Source: Anastrepha obliqua
Lineage: Eukaryota; Arthropoda; Insecta; Diptera; Tephritidae
NCBI RefSeq assembly: GCF_027943255.1
Contig: NC_072897.1
Coordinates: 57,560,406 to 57,624,405, forward strand
Direction: 5' to 3'
Length of the DNA stretch: 64,000 nt
This document shows positions 40,146 through 51,829 of the stretch, piece after piece. The notes beneath the pieces were generated by a model. The model did not search any database. It saw only the letters and a program-made list of their open reading frames with translations, and was not told the DNA's origin. The stretch's first letter is position 1. The number at the start of each line of letters is the position of its first letter. The translations under genes were made by a program, and so were the position numbers.

Positions 40146-41480
40146 TTAAAATATTGGCTTGTGGCACCCCTGAAGATGCAATGAAAGGTTCCGAAAATTC
40201 GCCCCCAATTGTTACCAAGCCAGGCTCATTTACGTAATAGAATTGTAACGCTCTCAAATGGTTTACAAAAATCCGTGTAAACACTTGAAAACCTTCAGCA
40301 AAAGTTGAAAAGCAATATTCACCAAATGCAGCCAGGTTGGACCTACGCAAGATAAATCCACGCTGAGTGGGTGAGATTAAGCTGTTAGTGCAATGTACAT
40401 CTTTTCTTTTACAATTCCTTCGTAAAGTTTAAATATAATAGAAAGCTTCGAGATCGACCTATAGTTGCACACATCATTATTTTTTCCACTTTTGAAAATA
40501 GGGGTGATAGTTGTGATTTTCCTACCTTTGATAAAAACTACAGAAGATAGAGATTTATTAAAAACTCGTTTGAGAGGGATGACCATAGCGGGCAGTTTTT
40601 AAGAAAAATTAAAGGTAAGCCCATCCTGATCAGTCTGCGAAGAAGTTTTTAAACCCAAAATTTCATTCTCAATGTCCAAGGTTTAAAAGGCCAAAATTCA
40701 AAGGTGAAAGTAGATTATCATGGCAAGAAGAAAACGAGTACGTATCATCACTAGTGAAATTAGATTTGAAAAAGTCGGCAAACAAATTGAATATGTCTGC
40801 ATTAAAACGAACCGCAGAAGGGACCCAGCGCTTGACTTTTTAGAATATATCGCCAAAAGGTTCCTGTACAAAAATTTATTTAAACAGTTGAATTCTTAGA
40901 TTCCAAAAATGATTTATGAAGCTTATTCCATTTATTTTTAGGTTCTTTAAGTTGATAAGTGTACCACGAAAACTTAAAAGTCGTGTTTTAATTTGTGATG
41001 CATATTTCGTAAAAATTTCGGGCAACTGAGCTTTAGTGGCAGAATAGCACTCAGCAATATCTAACCCAGAAAGTAAGTCATTCCAGTTAATGTCAAATAA
41101 AATTATGTTAAACCTAGAAAAGTCACAAGAGGAGAAATTGAAAGCAAGTAACTCATTTTGTTTACTTCTCCCAAATTCGTAAAACTCAACATTAAGCATT
41201 AAAGTGACTGGATGTTTATCAACAGGTGAGAAGGATGAGAAGCATTCAGATATAGAAGTGTTATAGCTAACGGATATGAGATCAAGAATTCGATTGAGCT
41301 TATTTTTGAAAGAATTAATTTGTACTAAGTCAAGGCTTAAGAGATATCAATAACATATGATTCGAGTGATGATGTGACATTAGTTTGGATTAGACCATGC
41401 TTGCAGAAGTTAGTAGACCAAACAACATTCGAAAAGTTAAGTGAACTATTGCGTCATCCATAGTATTATTTTAAAACATG

Positions 41481-42430
41481 GCGCTTATTCTGACTAAACT
41501 ACAATATGTACAGATATGAAATATATATCAAAAGAAAGGTTTTGATGAGCATATTTCCGGAAAAATATAAAAATTAAAATTGGTTAATTTGTTCATGAAA
41601 TACTTGCGTGTAAAGTTATCAAAATTTTCATATTGATAACAGCGATGTCTATGCAAAGCGGGATGACACGCAAATATACGCATATAGGTACATATATGAG
41701 TACGTTTGCTTTGTTTAGCTCTCTTTCTAATTAGCACAGCATAGCATTGTATACATTTGGATTCTCAATAATTGTTCTGTTTTGTTCTCTTTACTAATAA
41801 ATATGTATTCATGAACATAGTCCCAACGGGTGCTGCGAAGTAAGTAGAGCAGGTAAGTAAGTGATAAATGTTTGAAACGTCACGTATTGGATATGATTGG
41901 TAGAAGCATCCACTTTTGTTTTCGTTCATATATGGTACAATTGAACTACAATATATAAACGTATGTATGTATTTAAAAATTTTGTGTGCGTTTGATCCTT
42001 TTTGCAAAACTCAAAGTTTAAGATAGTTTTAAAAAATGAGGAGAGAGACACAAATTAGATATTTGTTTGATACTATTTCAAAGGTAAACTGTATTTGGGC
42101 TATTCTCAGACAAATTTTATAGTAATAAACGATGCCCAACGCCATTTAAAAGAACACTATTACCAGAGAATGTTAATGCAATGAGAAGAAGCAAATGTTA
42201 AATGAGCTTTTTTCGAGTACTAATTTGTAGATTCAAACTAAGGTAATTTCAAATTCAACTTTGCTCACGAGTGGGGAATTGCAGATATTTACCACGCGAG
42301 TGACGCGAGTGGAGGGTTTCTATATTTACTTACCACGCTAGGACAGGAATTCAGATATTTTCTGCGTTTACCAAACTACTGAGGAAGTTTATAAGATTTT
42401 TCGGCACACTACTAAGGAAATCGAAGCGAA
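41481..42430. other. AT-rich spacer without recognised genes
   Basis: I see no protein, terminal repeat or RNA signal here. The stretch has TACATATATGAG and TATGTATGTATT microsatellite-like runs. A block near 42261-42360 (GCTCACGAGTGGGGAATTGC, TTACCACGCGAGTGACGCGA) is richer in GC and repeats TTACCACGC twice. Confidence 0.3.
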
Positions 42431-43395
42431 TAAATTTTCGATTAAGAAGGCCGCGCGGCAGTTAGTTTGTGGTGCAGAAGCTAAAGTCGGCGGAATTATT
42501 CGTTTTGTTTTTTGGCACGTATTTAATTCAGGTTCAAGTCCTGAAGTCATATTTTTTTTCTTGCACATTTTTTTTACAATTCAAACCAGGAAAATTTGGT
42601 AAAATTTTTGTTTTTATTTTAATTAAAATTTCTTTAAAATACTGTTTTTTTTGTATTTCATAAATTTCTTTTCGGTATTAAATAGTTCATACTGGATATG
42701 ACCTGATTTTTATATAAATCAATCAAAACAGAAAATATGTACATATGTCTTTAATCTCTTTCATCAAATCCAAATTATATTGATGAGAAAATATCATTCT
42801 AATATCCGTCCAGAAAGACAAACGCGCATACACACATACATATGCATATAATTACGCATACAAACTTTCAACTAACGCAGAATATGTGCATTTAAAACTG
42901 CGAATCGAATAAATGAGTGATTTAGAAAAGTTCATTAGTAATTATAGATTAGCGCGATCATGAAAGACGTGTTGTGTATGCGGTACATCGTCCCATATTT
43001 GACTCAGGTTCAAGTCCTGTACACACTTTTCTTTGTTCGATATTTTTATTTAATTTTTTTATTTGGTTTAATTAGAATTGATTTAAAATAGTGTATTCAG
43101 GTTTTTCTAATACCTGTTATTTAGAAATTTATTTTCTATATAACATTATTCATACTTCTTTGAATTGAGTTATATGTTAAACAGCCATAAAGGCAATCAT
43201 ATGAATATGCATTCCTATATTTAATGTCTTCAGTCAAATCTGAACTACTTACCTACATACACATATTGATGAGAAAATATTCTAATATCCATGGATGCAT
43301 CCAGAAAGCCGAACGCGCATACACGCATATGTATACAAATATATACAAACCTTCAACGGACGCAAAATGTATGCATATAAAAAACAACAACTGCG
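42431..43395 (+). repeat. Two diverged direct copies of a ~476-bp repeat with tRNA-like T-arm
   Basis: Copy 1 (about 42431-42906) and copy 2 (about 42907-43395) align in order: CAGGTTCAAGTCCTG at 42529 and 43005, then TTTTATTTAATT-type sequence, TTGATGAGAAAATAT at 42780 and 43266, TCCAGAAAG.C.AACGCGCAT, and CTTTCAAC/CTTCAAC with ACTGCG near the end. In both, GGTTCAAGTCC is a perfect pol III B box inside a 5-bp stem (copy 1 TCAGG/CCTGA), like a tRNA T-arm. No clear A box or cloverleaf is seen. It could be a SINE family or a duplicated non-coding element. Confidence 0.6.
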
Positions 43396-43579
43396 ACCGT
43401 CTTCTTGTCCGTCAGTGAAAAGATGGGATATGTATACCCTATGAGCAAAAAGAACCGGGAAGGTGATGTTGACTGTTTCCTTCGATTGCCAAGGCATAGT
43501 CCACCATGAGTACCTTCCATCGGGCCAGACAGTCAATAGAGATTATTATTTATCCGTTTTGAAACCTTAGAGAGATGCT

Positions 43580-43775
43580 GTGTGTTGCAAACGGCCGGAA
43601 ATGTGAGCAAACAATTCTCAGATTTTGCATGATGATAACGCGCCATCGCACTGATCAAAGAGAATACAAATCGGCCTGCCGGGGGTGTTTGGAGGACTGT
43701 GTTAAACGTTGGCACATGTGTGTTGCTTCAGACGGGTCATATTTTGAAGGAGATAATATAAATTTGCCTTAAATT
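43580..43775 (+). pseudogene. Mariner transposase C-terminal remnant
   Basis: In one frame the plus strand reads SQILHDDNAPSH near 43620 (the second catalytic Asp of mariner lies in HDNAPSH), and in another CVKRWHMCVASDGSYFEGDN to a stop at 43770-43772, which is the classic C-terminus of mariner transposases. The region between holds the third catalytic Asp in intact elements but is deleted. No terminal repeats were found. Confidence 0.65.
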
Positions 43776-43824
43776 TAACTCTGTTTTGTTTAATTTAAAC
43801 ATTCCCGGTACTTTCTGATCATAA

Positions 43825-44035
43825 GGTACATATATGCGGCTTTGCGGACAGCAATGTGTGATTCGCTGGAAGTCGCATTAACTCGCGACTGTCGAACAGT
43901 TAGAAGACATATTTACATACATATAAGGGTGCATACATACATACGGAGCCGCGGCCACTCGACATGACAAAAATTTAAGATTTATCAAATATTGGCAAAT
44001 AATTCCACGCGAAATATTCCAATATTGACTATTTT
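43825..44035 (+). repeat. Repeat A, left half (interrupted by I-like LINE)
   Basis: This sequence, including TTTACATACATATA, GGAGCCGCGG.CACTCGAC and TACGCGAAATATTCCAATATTGACTATTTT-type blocks, recurs at 53390-54080. It stops at 44035 where the LINE starts; its continuation follows the LINE at 49311. It is non-coding and may be the 5' part of a Helitron-like element. Confidence 0.65.
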
Positions 44036-44208
44036 AAATCCTCGGCTATTTATATTTACAGTGTTTCACATTATTGCTCAGTGCCTAAACAGCAACCTAG
44101 TGTTATTGTGCTATTTGTATTATCTTTGTGCTAAATTTACTCAAATTTACCCACTTTCACCGTACACACACATAACAACCGCAGACAATCAACATAATTC
44201 AGTGTCAA

Positions 44209-45360
44209 ATGGCCCCTGGGGCCACCAACCTCGAGGATAATAGGTTTGCTCTATTATCCCCCAGCCCCCGAGCAAAAAGAAAAAAAAATCAAACAGAAAA
44301 TCCATTTCCAGAATTTCCTGAACTCCCGGTCACCAAAAGGGATGATCCAAAGTTCATTATAGTGAAAGCCAGCGACCCAAAAAAAAATCTTTCAGCTTAC
44401 TCCATCTTCGCGATCCACAAATCTTTACTGGCTATATGCAGAGACATTAACAAGATAATTCCAGTTTCAGATGGAAGCCTAATACTTTTATTGAAAAACC
44501 AAACCAACGCGAAAAAATTCCTAGACTCTCCCTGGTATATGCGAAATAACGGCAAAATACCACGAAGGACTCAACAGCGTCAAAGGAACGGTTTATGCTC
44601 CATTCTTAAACAACGTGCCAGAAACTGAAATAGTAGAAGGATTAAAGGAATACAACGTCTCTAGTTCATACAAATTCCAACGCACAACCGATGGAACCTT
44701 GAAACCAACCGGAGTCGTCCTCCTCACATTCGACAGTTACCATCTACCCGACAAAATAAACATCGCGTGGATCAACACAACCGTCAGGCCTTACTACCCC
44801 AACCCAATGCGCTGCAGAATATGCCAAAGAATTGGACACACCCAAAAACATTGTAAAGGCATGCCCGCTTGTGCCTCGTGCAATCTACCTCCCCACGTTC
44901 CAGAACCTACTGTGCAAACTGCGCTGGAGGTCACACAGCAACGTTCAACTCCTGCCCGAAATACATACAAGCAAAAGAAGTGCTTATAATAAACACCCAA
45001 GAAAAATGCTCTATGCGCGAAGCCAACAAAATTTACAAGTCCCGCAATCCAATACAGGTCAGCTCCACATCCTACGCAAGCGTCGCTTCAAAAAGCAACG
45101 TACCTGAAGAAAAAATAAATGTAAAACAAAATACCATCATCCCTTCAATAATAACCAAAAATAACACAGAAAACCTACAATCAACAAAAGAAACCAAAAC
45201 AAACCAACCAACAAAAACAACACCACAATCACATCTCAGCTACCATTACCCAAAACACATGCCTACCGGCAAACGAAACACATGGAACCTCAAATGCAAA
45301 TTACAAATATCCCTATTACCCTATTATCTCACCAAACTACACTACCTGCGAAACAAGTAA
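44209..45360 (+). pseudogene. I-like LINE ORF1 (gag-like, zinc knuckles), two frameshifts
   Basis: Starting at ATG 44209 (MAPGATNLEDNRFALLSPSP), the frame reaches about 44540 and shifts into one reading CEITAKYHEGLNSVKGTVYA, FLNNVPETEIVEGLKEYNVS and KINIAWINTTVRPYYPNPMR. Zinc knuckles follow: CRICQRIGHTQKHC (C-x2-C-x4-H-x4-C), CASCNLPPH and, after a second shift near 44890, CANCAGGHTATFNSC. The tail is Lys/Thr/Asn-rich and ends at 45358-45360. I-element ORF1 binds element RNA and forms particles. Frameshifts aside, the order is complete. Confidence 0.82.
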
Positions 45361-45734
45361 AAGTAGTACCATGGAAATCCACACGTTTTCACAACAACAA
45401 CCAAACACAACAATACACTCCAGAGCTTCATCTGCGACCACAAACAACAACGTACTAGATACATCTCCAACAATGGCAACACCCGAAGAATACCTAGACA
45501 AAGCAACAACGCTCAGTAAGGACCAAAACTCCATCTCGTTCACACAATAACATATTTACATACAAATTATTATTTACATATACACAATTTCCACAAAAAT
45601 CTGTACAAAACTATATCTATCACACCACACACATACACTTATCCATACATACTAAGCTCAACCACTAAAATTAGAGTAATTTTATATCATCAGTATGTTA
45701 CTTGCTGTATAGCCTACATTATGTACCATAACAA

Positions 45735-48700
45735 TGTCTGTTAAAATTGCACAGTGGAATATCAAAGGATACTTTAACAATTACAATGAGCTAGACCTCT
45801 TGTCAAGCGCGATATACCCCACAGAATAATATTCCAAAATTCCATGCCTTTATCCATAGCCATCGAACTCCATCTTTCCCCGTCATTCACAATAATCAAT
45901 ACCTAAATACCTCCTAGTCAAAAATTCTCTGAGAGCGATATTTTCTCTCTGCTATCCCACACCCACAATTCCACATTACTTCTAGGTGATTTCAATGCCT
46001 GGAGCCCATTATGGGGCTCTCCAAAACCAAACCCTCGCGGTATAACGATGGAAAATATAATCTTAACAAAAAATTTTGTCATCTTAAATGACGGATCCCC
46101 AACACACCTTTCTACACACAACACTTTCACACACATTGACCTTACGCTAGTTGACGCCAATCTAAGTCCTCGATGCACTTGGCAAGTACTCGAAAGCCTA
46201 TATGGAAGCGATCATTACCCAATACTTTGTGAAATACAAACCAACTCACCTCCCTGTAACCTCAAAAAATCGCCAAAATTTAAAACAGACGCCGCCAATT
46301 GGCAACTGTATCAATTCCTCTGTGAAAGAAACTTCGGTAAATGGAACTCCACCAACGTTCACCAACATGCATCAAAAATTACAAAAGCCATCAAAATTGC
46401 TGCCAATATAGCCATCCCACAGAGTAATACCTCACACATCAGAAAATATTCAACATGGTGGAACAAAGACTTAAACACTCTTCGTACCAATAAACAAAAG
46501 CTTTGGCAAATATACAAATCCACCCCCTCCCTCCCAAACTTAATAGAGTACAAAAAAGCTAACGCACTGTTCAAAAAATCCGTCAAAATTGCCAAAAGAT
46601 CATCAATCACAGAATTCACAAAAAAAATAAACCCTACCTCCACACCAAAAAAAATGTGGGCCTCCATAAAGTCTCTTATAGGCATCCCACCAATTCCCAT
46701 TACAACAATCCGACTCCCAAACAACAAGACACTTTCCAGCTCTTCGGATATTGCCACCGCCTTCGGAAAAACTTGGTCAGATTACGCAAATGACTCCAAC
46801 TTCCCATTAAATTATATCACAAACAAAAGATCAATACTATCCCAAACATATAACCCTCATAAACTAACAGGCGGTGCACAAAGCCTAGAAGTTGATTTTA
46901 GTCCAACAGAACTACAACTTTCCCTGCAACACGCCAAAGGCAAGTCACCCGGTAGAGACAGAATATCCTACCCTATGCTATACAACCTGCCCATTTCTTG
47001 CAAACAATCTCTGTTATCCCTCTACAACAAAATTCTACAGCAAGGCTGCTACCCACACTCATGGCTTTCAGCCACAATAATCCCTATACCAAAACCCAAT
47101 AAGCAAACAAACAAAACCGACGGGTACAGACCCATTTCCCTTTTATCCTGCATGGGCAAAACTCTAGAAAAGATGATCGCCAAACGCCTAATGTGGTTCA
47201 TAACAAAAAAAATCTCATCAGTCACAAACAAATCGCCATCAAAAAACAACATGGCACACTGGACGGACTCCTACCACTACAACACTTCATTGCAGACTCC
47301 CTAACAAAAAAAAAAACCACGTCACAATCTTGGCTACAGACTTTGAAAAGGCCTTTGACCGCATCGGCGCCCATATCGTTATCGAACAGCTAACATCCTG
47401 GGGAGTTGGACCAAAGATATACAATCTCATAAAATCATTCCTCACAAATCGTAAATTCTATACACGAGTAAACGGTTTTTTCTCCCCCATATACTCACTT
47501 GAAAACGGTATTCCACAGGGCTCCCCCCTTTCCGTAGTCCTCTTTATTATAGCCTTTGAACAGTTAAATAAAGTCACATCCGTGCACAAAAGTTTAGACT
47601 TCAGAATATATGCCGACGACGCGTTCTTCTATACAAAATCTAAAGACATAAACAACGTACAAAGAACTCTGTCGAAATTGCTGGAAGACATTAACTCCTG
47701 GGGACAATACTCAGGAGCGATCTTAGCATACGACAAATGCAAAATTCTAAACATTTGTCGAAAATCCAACTGCCCCCAGCTACAAGTAAACACAATGAAT
47801 ACAACCATAGAAAATGTCAATTACCTGAAAGTACTGGGCATCATTTTCGATACCAAGTACACATTCAAAGAACATTGTATCTACCTTAAAAAAACCTTAT
47901 AGCCCGTCTTAACATAATCAAATACCTTACCTCAAAACACCTACATATTCACACCAACACACTTGTGAACATAACCAGGTCTTTGATTCTATCCAAAATA
48001 GACTACGGTCTTCCAATATATGGAGGATGCGCCAGCTCTCATCTTAAACTTCTCAATAAACCTTATCACACGGCAGTACGCAGAAGCGTGTACGCCTTCC
48101 CAACATCTCCAATTAAATGCGTCCTCGCCGAGGCCGGGCTGCCATCTATCCTTGAACGATACAAAACAGCCACTTTGAGGCTCATTCCGAAAATATTGAC
48201 CACAACCAACAGACCTCTATTTGATATCTTGAAAAACGCCTCCATGCACAAAGGAACTTACAAAATAAAGTCCGCCATACGACATTGCATCTCCGACCTT
48301 AACGACCTGGATATAAAAATACCGCCAACCTGTTCGACGGTAAGCCGCCAGGCGCCATGGCTCCTACAACCTAACTTAATCAATTATAGTCTTCACTCCT
48401 TCAAAAAAAATAACACCAGTCCTGACACATTTAAACAGCTGTATAATGAATTAGTCAAAAAGAAAGATTTAGCCAATAGATCCCTATTATTTAGCGATGG
48501 GTCCAAAATCGACCACAGTACAACTTTTGCTGTCGTTGATAACAACGGCAAACTATTAGCAGGTGGTCGACTACCAAGTTACAAATAATCTCCCAAATAC
48601 GCGACCACTTAATAAAAAAACCTGGCAAAACAAAAATAATATGGACCCCAAGTCACAAAGGTATTACCGGAAATGAACATGCCGACTCTGCAGCCAAAAG

Positions 48701-49147
48701 TTTACACCTCTCTCCCGTCATCACGTTCAACCCTCTCATGCAAAAAGACTTACTCAAGCTTATCACCCATTACCTCCACTTACAGCAACATAACACCTGG
48801 ACTCATTTCAACCACCCTTACACTAACCTCAACCCTGAATGCAAAAAGTCAATTTTCCCATCCACACTATCGAAAACGCAAACCAGTATCTTCACCCGCC
48901 TAAGAATTGGCCACTCCAAACTAACTCACAAACACCTCCTCTCATCCACACCCCCTTCTGCTTGCCTATATTGCAGAAACAACCTAAGCATACTACACAT
49001 CCTCGACAACTGTCCAGCTCTGTCCACCAAAAGACAACTCCACTTCAATTCCACACAACCTTCCAAACTCCTAAAAAACATAACCGTAGACAATGTACTT
49101 AAAATATTCAATTTCATAAAAGATACCAACCTAATCAACAGCATTTA
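45735..49147 (+). pseudogene. I-like LINE ORF2: endonuclease, RT, RNase H
   Basis: The ATG at 45735 gives MSVKIAQWNIKGYFNNYNEL, the endonuclease start, but a stop follows near 45828. From about 45920 it reads LLLGDFNAWSPLWGSPKPNP, with the catalytic GDFNAW, and LESLYGSDHYPILCE, with SDH. The open frame 46048-47304 continues through the linker and RT start (KGKSPGRDRISYPMLYNLP, GYRPISLLSCMGKTLEKMIA). After a shift near 47260: ILATDFEKAFDR, ENGIPQGSPLSVVLF and RIYADDAFFYTKS (catalytic) to 47902. RNase H starts LLFSDGSKIDHSTTFAVVD near 48490; the middle is deleted, with HKGITGNEHADSAAKSLHL near 48655. The stop is at 49146. Confidence 0.88.
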
Positions 49148-49310
49148 ACCAATATCGGCGAATTAAAAAAGCTTAAGAATTTTCTATACGTGTAAAATAG
49201 CATATAAAGTTATATTTAAAACAATAGTACCGTAGGCCTAAGTAGCTAGTGTGCTCTATCAATTAGTGTTATATTTCATATTGCTCTAATAAATAATAAT
49301 AATAATAATA

Positions 49311-49760
49311 ATGAGCTCTAACTTATGAATGAAGTTTTTGTTTTTGTTCTAAATTGTTCAGCTCCGTCGCTGATAGAATCATGGCCGCTGCGACTGCGTC
49401 TACGAATGTATTTTGTTTTTGTAGTCGCTAGGCTTAGATTTTAGCTTTGGGCGACATGCGCATGTGAGGTATGTGTTTTTGTTGTGTTCTAGAACATTTT
49501 AGAATGTGTGGTGGCAAAGCGGCCATCGCGTTGCGCTTGCTGTTGCTTTCGCGTCTATCAAAGTATTGTGTTTTTGTAAGTATAATATTAGGAATATCGA
49601 CTGGTGAAAGACAAAAGTACACGGAAGCAAGAAGGGAGCGCTGTGCTCGCGCATATATGCATGAATGTATGAACGTGCATGGATGTAGTAACATATGAAT
49701 ACAATTATTTTGTAGGAAGTTTAGAAGGCAAGTAGGTTTACTCGTATATGTACATATGTA
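49311..49760 (+). repeat. Repeat A, right half
   Basis: ATGAGCTC at the LINE boundary begins homology to 54148 onward: GTAGTCGCTAGGC, TAGCTTTGG.CGACAT.CGCA and GGCTAGG.CATA-type blocks are shared in the same order. It is non-coding. It continues the sequence broken at 44035. Confidence 0.6.
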
Positions 49761-50690
49761 TATATGCTAGGACATAAAGTGGGTATACATACATACACAG
49801 AGCAGAATTGTTTTTGCACTTGTTAGGAAGAAATTCGTTCACTAGTGCGTATGTGTATTTGATTTCTTGTAAGAATGTGATGTGCTGTGACATGTGTACA
49901 TATATAAGTCAAGGTCATTTGGGCATACTTGCATATGTGATATGATGTTCTTGCGCTTGTGCATTATTGTTTTTCATATACAAATGTACATATATACATA
50001 TGTATGTAAATGCTGTCGAATACATAAACTATAAATTGACATACAATATAAAATAAGTGTTGATTTATCTTAAACCGTTCTTTTTTCTGAATGCAAATAC
50101 CTCCTATTGACATGCACATACATATTATGTACTTATGTATATTATCATATACCATCATTTAATTACATATAAAGTATACGTTCCTTTATGTACATATGTG
50201 TGTAATGAAAAACTTCATGAATTACTTTCAGAACTTTATGTAATAAATTTTACGTATTCGCTTATTATTTCAAAAATATGAAAATAGTAAAAATGTAATT
50301 GGTTTAATGTCGAGGTGAAAAATATGTTGCGTGTTGAGGTGAAAGATGTGTGGTGTTTCTAATTTTTGTGTGGGCAAAAGTCAGTGAGGTGTCTATAAAC
50401 TCGGTGTGCTAAATTCCCTTACTTCAAATCTTTCAAATCTCAATTGTACTAAAAAAAGCTCACAGTAAAATTTGCACCTTCTCATTGCATTAACATTCTC
50501 TGCTATTACCCATCCAATCAACGAACTTTTTGACACAGATATACATTTTTAAGTGTTTTTTTTTCTTTGTATTGTATTCTATGTGTGTACATGTATATTT
50601 TTATGTATATATATTAGCCATAATCAAATCATATATGAATATGAACTTTGACCATTTTTTTTACCATTCTTCTTAAAATTTTTTAAAACG
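49761..50690. other. AT-rich, microsatellite-rich spacer
   Basis: No protein or RNA gene is visible. The stretch contains many ACATATGTA/CATACATA runs and poly-A/T tracts. It may be inner non-coding sequence of a deleted Helitron, since a Helitron helicase end follows at 50700, but that link is inferred. Confidence 0.3.
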
Positions 50691-50699
50691 TAAAGATCT

Positions 50700-51143
50700 G
50701 TGAAAAAAAATTTTTACTTTTGCAAATCCAAGAAATTTTACGAATTTCAAAAAAAAAAAAATTGTATAATTGTGTTGGTGAATGGCACACGACCTATCAT
50801 AAAACAAATGCATCCGAATTTTTTGCACGCGGAAGTGTTATGCGGAGAGGCTCAGGGAAGGCGATTTCTATTGCCTCGCATAAATTTGCAGCCGAGCGAA
50901 ACCACACTTCCTTTTACGTTGAAGCGCCGCCAATTTCCCATTAAAATAGCCTTCGCCATAACAATAAATAAGGCCCAGGGGCAAACATTATCAAGGGTGG
51001 GGCTTCATTTAAAGGAGGACTGCTTTGCTCACGGCCAACTTTATGTTGCGTTAAGCCGGGTTAGATCCTGGGAAACTATACGAGTTCAAATGGGCAATAA
51101 CGAAAACTTTACGTTAAATGTAGTTTATAATGAAGTAATTTAA
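50700..51143 (+). pseudogene. Helitron helicase C-terminus (PIF1-like)
   Basis: The frame reads VNGTRPIIKQMHPNFLHAEV, GRRFLLPRINLQPSETTLPF, RRQFPIKIAFAITINKAQGQ and AHGQLYVALSRVRSWETIRV before a stop at 51141. The blocks INKAQGQTL and LYVALSRV are helicase motifs V and VI of PIF1-type SF1B helicases, and LNVVYNEVI is a usual Helitron end. The Rep nuclease and helicase motifs I-IV are missing upstream. A candidate Helitron 3' end is at 51342-51345 (CTAG followed by T), after the hairpin GTGGG-AAAAAA-GCCCAC near 51304-51320. Confidence 0.75.
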
Positions 51144-51829
51144 AAAAAAAAAATTACTGATTTAACTGAAAAAATTTTTAAAAATGTTATACATATGCAT
51201 AAGTTCTTACATATTACATACGAATAAAAATATTCACTTTGCTAATCATCATAACTTTTAATATATATGTATATAAAAGTGTCACATATGCTGTTTACTT
51301 TCCGTGGGAAAAAAGCCCACCTGATTTTCGGGGGTTACATACTAGTGTAAATATAATACAATCATGTAGCTACATATATGCACGTACAAGACGTGGGAGT
51401 GTGATAATCTGAACAAATTTATGTGCGGTAAATTAGCAAAAGTGCATAAATAAAGTGTTGTGTGTGTGTGGCAACTGATTGGCGTATGAGATTTTAAGCA
51501 GAAGGCCATAAGAATACCCTAGGTACGAGATAAGTACGACTCGTGCCCTCGGAGTTGCCCACATAGAAATAACAGTAGTTGCGGCGCGACACGCGCGATA
51601 GCACATAAAAATAGCGGTAGTTGCGTCGCGTAACACATGCAAAGTGCACAGCGTTGATGGCAAACAGCGGCAGCACATACAACACACGTTCTAAAGGCAC
51701 ATAAAAATAGCGAAAACCGAAAACGACAGCAAAAACAGCAGTAACAAGGAGGGAAAGCAGCAGCAGCTAAAAAAATTGAAAGAGAAGAGCAGCACAGTAG
51801 AACAACAAAAATAAGTGCAGAAAGCTTCG

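Larger units (their letters stand above)
37236..41480 (-). pseudogene. Jockey-type LINE ORF2, split by piggyBac element 3
   Basis: From 41480: endonuclease end (NRILDLISVSYNTSISECFS and VDKHPVTLML, matching the D-x-HP motif), linker to 40876, then RT: NNDVCNYRSISKLSIIFKLY at 40377-40586, FQVFTRIFVNHLRALQFYYV and FIASSGVPQANIL at 40102-40350. The piggyBac interrupts at TTAA. RT resumes below 37676 with FANFLLYADDLKTFSAIINN (YADD near 37600) and the thumb SYSIDNNLLQSVHEFKDLGL with NFIVSTSSSVLGFIRRNSSM to about 37270. It is joined abruptly to I-like ORF1 at 37236. Frameshifts and stops are many. Confidence 0.72.
44036..49310 (+). mobile_element. I-clade LINE, near full length
   Basis: This 5.27-kb element has a 5' leader, two ORFs and a 3' end of (TAA)n (49288-49310), the diagnostic I-element tail. 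It lies in repeat A: both flanks match the continuous repeat B, which contains 67 bp (54081-54147) missing here, so insertion was with a deletion or the site was later trimmed. The coding strand is strikingly A- and C-rich. ORF1 has two frameshifts; ORF2 has several plus an RNase H deletion. It is the best-preserved of five I-like copies here. Confidence 0.9.

Noticed and set aside
42529..43019. Possible tRNA genes at the two GGTTCAAGTCC sites
   Set aside because: Only a T-arm is visible; no acceptor stem, anticodon arm or clear A box could be drawn.
51433..51480. Primer-binding site after TGTGTGTGTGGCAACTGATT for the plus-strand gypsy-type element
   Set aside because: No tRNA 3' match that I can support and no LTR end beside it.
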